NCBI GenBank assembly: GCA_020720965.1
Contig: DYNS01000032.1
Coordinates: 1 to 13,576, forward strand
Direction of reading: 5' to 3'
Length of the DNA: 13,576 nucleotides
Source of the DNA: Anaerolinea sp.
GTDB lineage: Bacteria > Chloroflexota > Anaerolineae > Anaerolineales > Villigracilaceae
Shown: positions 12,767-13,576 of the stretch, piece after piece
Layout of the letters: each line of letters begins with the position of its first letter
How positions within the stretch are numbered: the stretch's first letter is position 1
Notes under the pieces: model-generated
Told to the model about the DNA's origin: nothing
The model's input: only the letters and a program-made list of their open reading frames with translations
Database searches by the model: none
Made by a program: the position numbers and the translations under genes

Positions 12767-12838
12767 TGCCCCGGGCGAGAATCGAACTCACATCAGAGCC
12801 TTAGGAGTGCCCTGTTCTGTCCATTGAACTACCGGAGC
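12767..12838 (-). tRNA. tRNA-Arg (anticodon CCU)
   Basis: 72 bases that fold as a complete cloverleaf on the minus strand: acceptor GCTCCGG/CCGGGGC (one T-G pair) with discriminator A, T8-A9, D arm GTTC/GAAC, anticodon loop CTCCTAA with anticodon CCT, variable loop of 5, and T arm GTGAG-TTCGATT-CTCGC. It decodes the arginine codon AGG. CCA is not encoded (the genome continues CTA), so it must be added by the CCA enzyme. The anticodon stem is GGGCA/GGCTC, with an A-G mismatch at 31-39 next to the loop and a G-T pair at 28-42, which is unusual for an otherwise regular tRNA. Confidence 0.9.
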
Positions 12839-12847
12839 ATTCTTCGC

Positions 12848-12853
12848 ATTATA
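12848..12853 (-). promoter_or_regulatory. -10 box of the tRNA-Arg promoter
   Basis: A perfect TATAAT on the minus strand lies 9 bases before the first base of the tRNA, the normal distance for a short 5' leader removed by RNase P. A weak TTGAGT lies 21 bases upstream, too far for a normal -35 box. Confidence 0.55.
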
Positions 12854-12909
12854 CTCTGGGTTGGCTTTTTAGAGACTCAAGCGTCACGCCGTGCGGGTTC
12901 ACTTCTCGT

Positions 12910-12915
12910 TATAAT
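12910..12915 (+). promoter_or_regulatory. -10 box and ribosome site of the propeller gene
   Basis: A TATAAT at 12910-12915 is followed by AAGGAG at 12923-12928 and the GTG start at 12934. The expected transcript start near 12922 gives a very short leader that just includes the ribosome site. It is divergent from the tRNA promoter, with 56 bases between the two -10 boxes. No good -35 hexamer is visible. Confidence 0.5.
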
Positions 12916-12933
12916 GGGAAAAAAGGAGCGCGT

Positions 12934-13576
12934 GTGAAGAAAACCTCCAACTACTTGTGGGTCATCCTGTTACTGGTTTCTCTCTTTGGCATTCCTGCGT
13001 CCAAAGCCGCCGCCTCGCCCTCTGCCCTGCCCGCCGCCGGGGATTTGCTACGTTTTAATCACCTGCGGGTGGAAGATGGTTTACCCTCCGCTACGGTGCT
13101 GGGCATGTTGCAAGACCAACAAGGTTTTTTATGGTTCGCCACCTCGGATGGCATTGCCCGCTATGATGGTTACGAATTTAAATTATTTCGGCATGACCCC
13201 CGCAACGCCAACAGCCTCAGCAACAATAACACCTTTGCCATTTTAGAAACCCAGGACGGTAAAATTTGGGTCGGCACCGACCCCGGCGGGCTGGATTGCT
13301 ACGACCCCCAAACCGACCTCTTCACTCACTATAGGCACGACCCTCAAAACCCCAATTCCCTGCCCAACGACAGCATCTGGTCTTTGCTGGAAGACGCGCA
13401 AGGCAACATTTGGGTCGGCACACGCGGGGGTTTAAGCCGCCTTAACCCGCAGGGTGGAACCTTTACCAACTGGCAGCCCAACCCGGAAGAGCCGAACAGC
13501 CTGGCGGGGGCGGTTGTTTATGCCCTATACGAAGACAAAGACTCCAAAATATGGATTGGAACCCGCTTTGGTTTGC
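12934..13576 (+). CDS. Exported two-component-regulator propeller protein, N-terminal part (cut by window edge)
   Basis: The first 214 residues are open to the right edge. The start is GTG at 12934, six codon-spaced bases after AAGGAG; the GTG two bases earlier is followed at once by a stop. Residues 1-28 form a signal peptide: KK, then the hydrophobic YLWVILLLVSLFGIP, then a likely cleavage site at SKA-A. After it come propeller repeats of the Reg_prop type: GFLWFATSDGIARYDG, GKIWVGTDPGGLDCYDP, GNIWVGTRGGLSRLNP and SKIWIGTRFGL, spaced about 48-50 residues, with linkers containing HDPxNxNSL. In known proteins this blade array forms an extracytoplasmic sensor followed by a membrane helix and a kinase, GGDEF or phosphatase output; the output here lies outside the window. 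Ligand and output are unknown. It is divergent from the tRNA-Arg gene. Confidence 0.88.
   Translation, partial: MKKTSNYLWVILLLVSLFGIPASKAAASPSALPAAGDLLRFNHLRVEDGLPSATVLGMLQDQQGFLWFATSDGIARYDGYEFKLFRHDPRNANSLSNNNTFAILETQDGKIWVGTDPGGLDCYDPQTDLFTHYRHDPQNPNSLPNDSIWSLLEDAQGNIWVGTRGGLSRLNPQGGTFTNWQPNPEEPNSLAGAVVYALYEDKDSKIWIGTRFGL

Noticed and set aside
12711..12791. N-terminal extension of the beta-glucosidase frame
   Set aside because: It would translate the tRNA terminator and part of the tRNA; the ATG at 12710 has a ribosome site and the GH1 N-terminal signature follows.
12839..12933. Possible tRNA-linked attachment site or integrated element beside the tRNA
   Set aside because: No integrase gene and no direct repeat of the tRNA 3' end were found in the window.

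Overview
The window looks like the chromosome of a free-living bacterium, most likely a member of the Chloroflexota (Anaerolineae-like). This is inference: it rests on the moderately high GC, the cytoplasmic GAF-rich histidine kinases, the exopolysaccharide-type sugar genes next to a small winged-helix regulator, a GH1 glycosidase, and a secreted beta-propeller protein of the two-component-regulator type. No 16S gene or other phylogenetic marker is present. No phage, transposase, CRISPR array or plasmid gene was found.

Left part (1-3136, all on the minus strand). Read in the direction of transcription the genes are a Gfo/Idh/MocA oxidoreductase (3136-2150), a small winged-helix regulator (2090-1611), an NAD-dependent sugar epimerase whose start overlaps the regulator by 8 bases (1618-614), and a GDP-L-fucose-synthase-like reductase cut by the window edge (569 to <1). 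Together they look like a nucleotide-sugar supply operon for a surface polysaccharide. The regulator appears to have its own promoter, a TATAAT box flanked by a perfect 10-base inverted repeat that is a good autoregulatory operator candidate.

Signalling block (3243-7658, plus strand). Three adjacent genes encode a soluble phosphorelay: a REC-GAF-histidine kinase, a stand-alone receiver, and a GAF-GAF-histidine kinase with a shortened C-terminal receiver. The two kinases are paralogues. Both carry an unusual H-box (EAIHW-x-GNKA-x-P), and an 81-base stretch of their GAF domains differs at only four bases. The block ends in a strong hairpin with a 19-bp outer stem, shared with the convergent gene.

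Housekeeping block (7765-11242). An RsmF/NSUN-type rRNA m5C methyltransferase (minus) is divergent from a creatininase-family amidohydrolase (plus), which is translationally coupled by a 4-base ATGA overlap to purA (adenylosuccinate synthetase). A GC-rich nested inverted repeat of about 80 bases, which includes a terminator, follows purA.

Right part (11337-13576). A GH1 beta-glucosidase and, upstream on the same strand, a tRNA-Arg(CCU) with its own promoter and intrinsic terminator occupy the minus strand. Divergent from the tRNA is the start of an exported two-component-regulator propeller protein (GTG start, signal peptide, several propeller repeats), which runs off the right edge. Nothing here is clearly a wholly new system. 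The most distinctive parts are the paired atypical kinases, the candidate operator of the small regulator, and the promoter placements that imply leaderless mRNAs.
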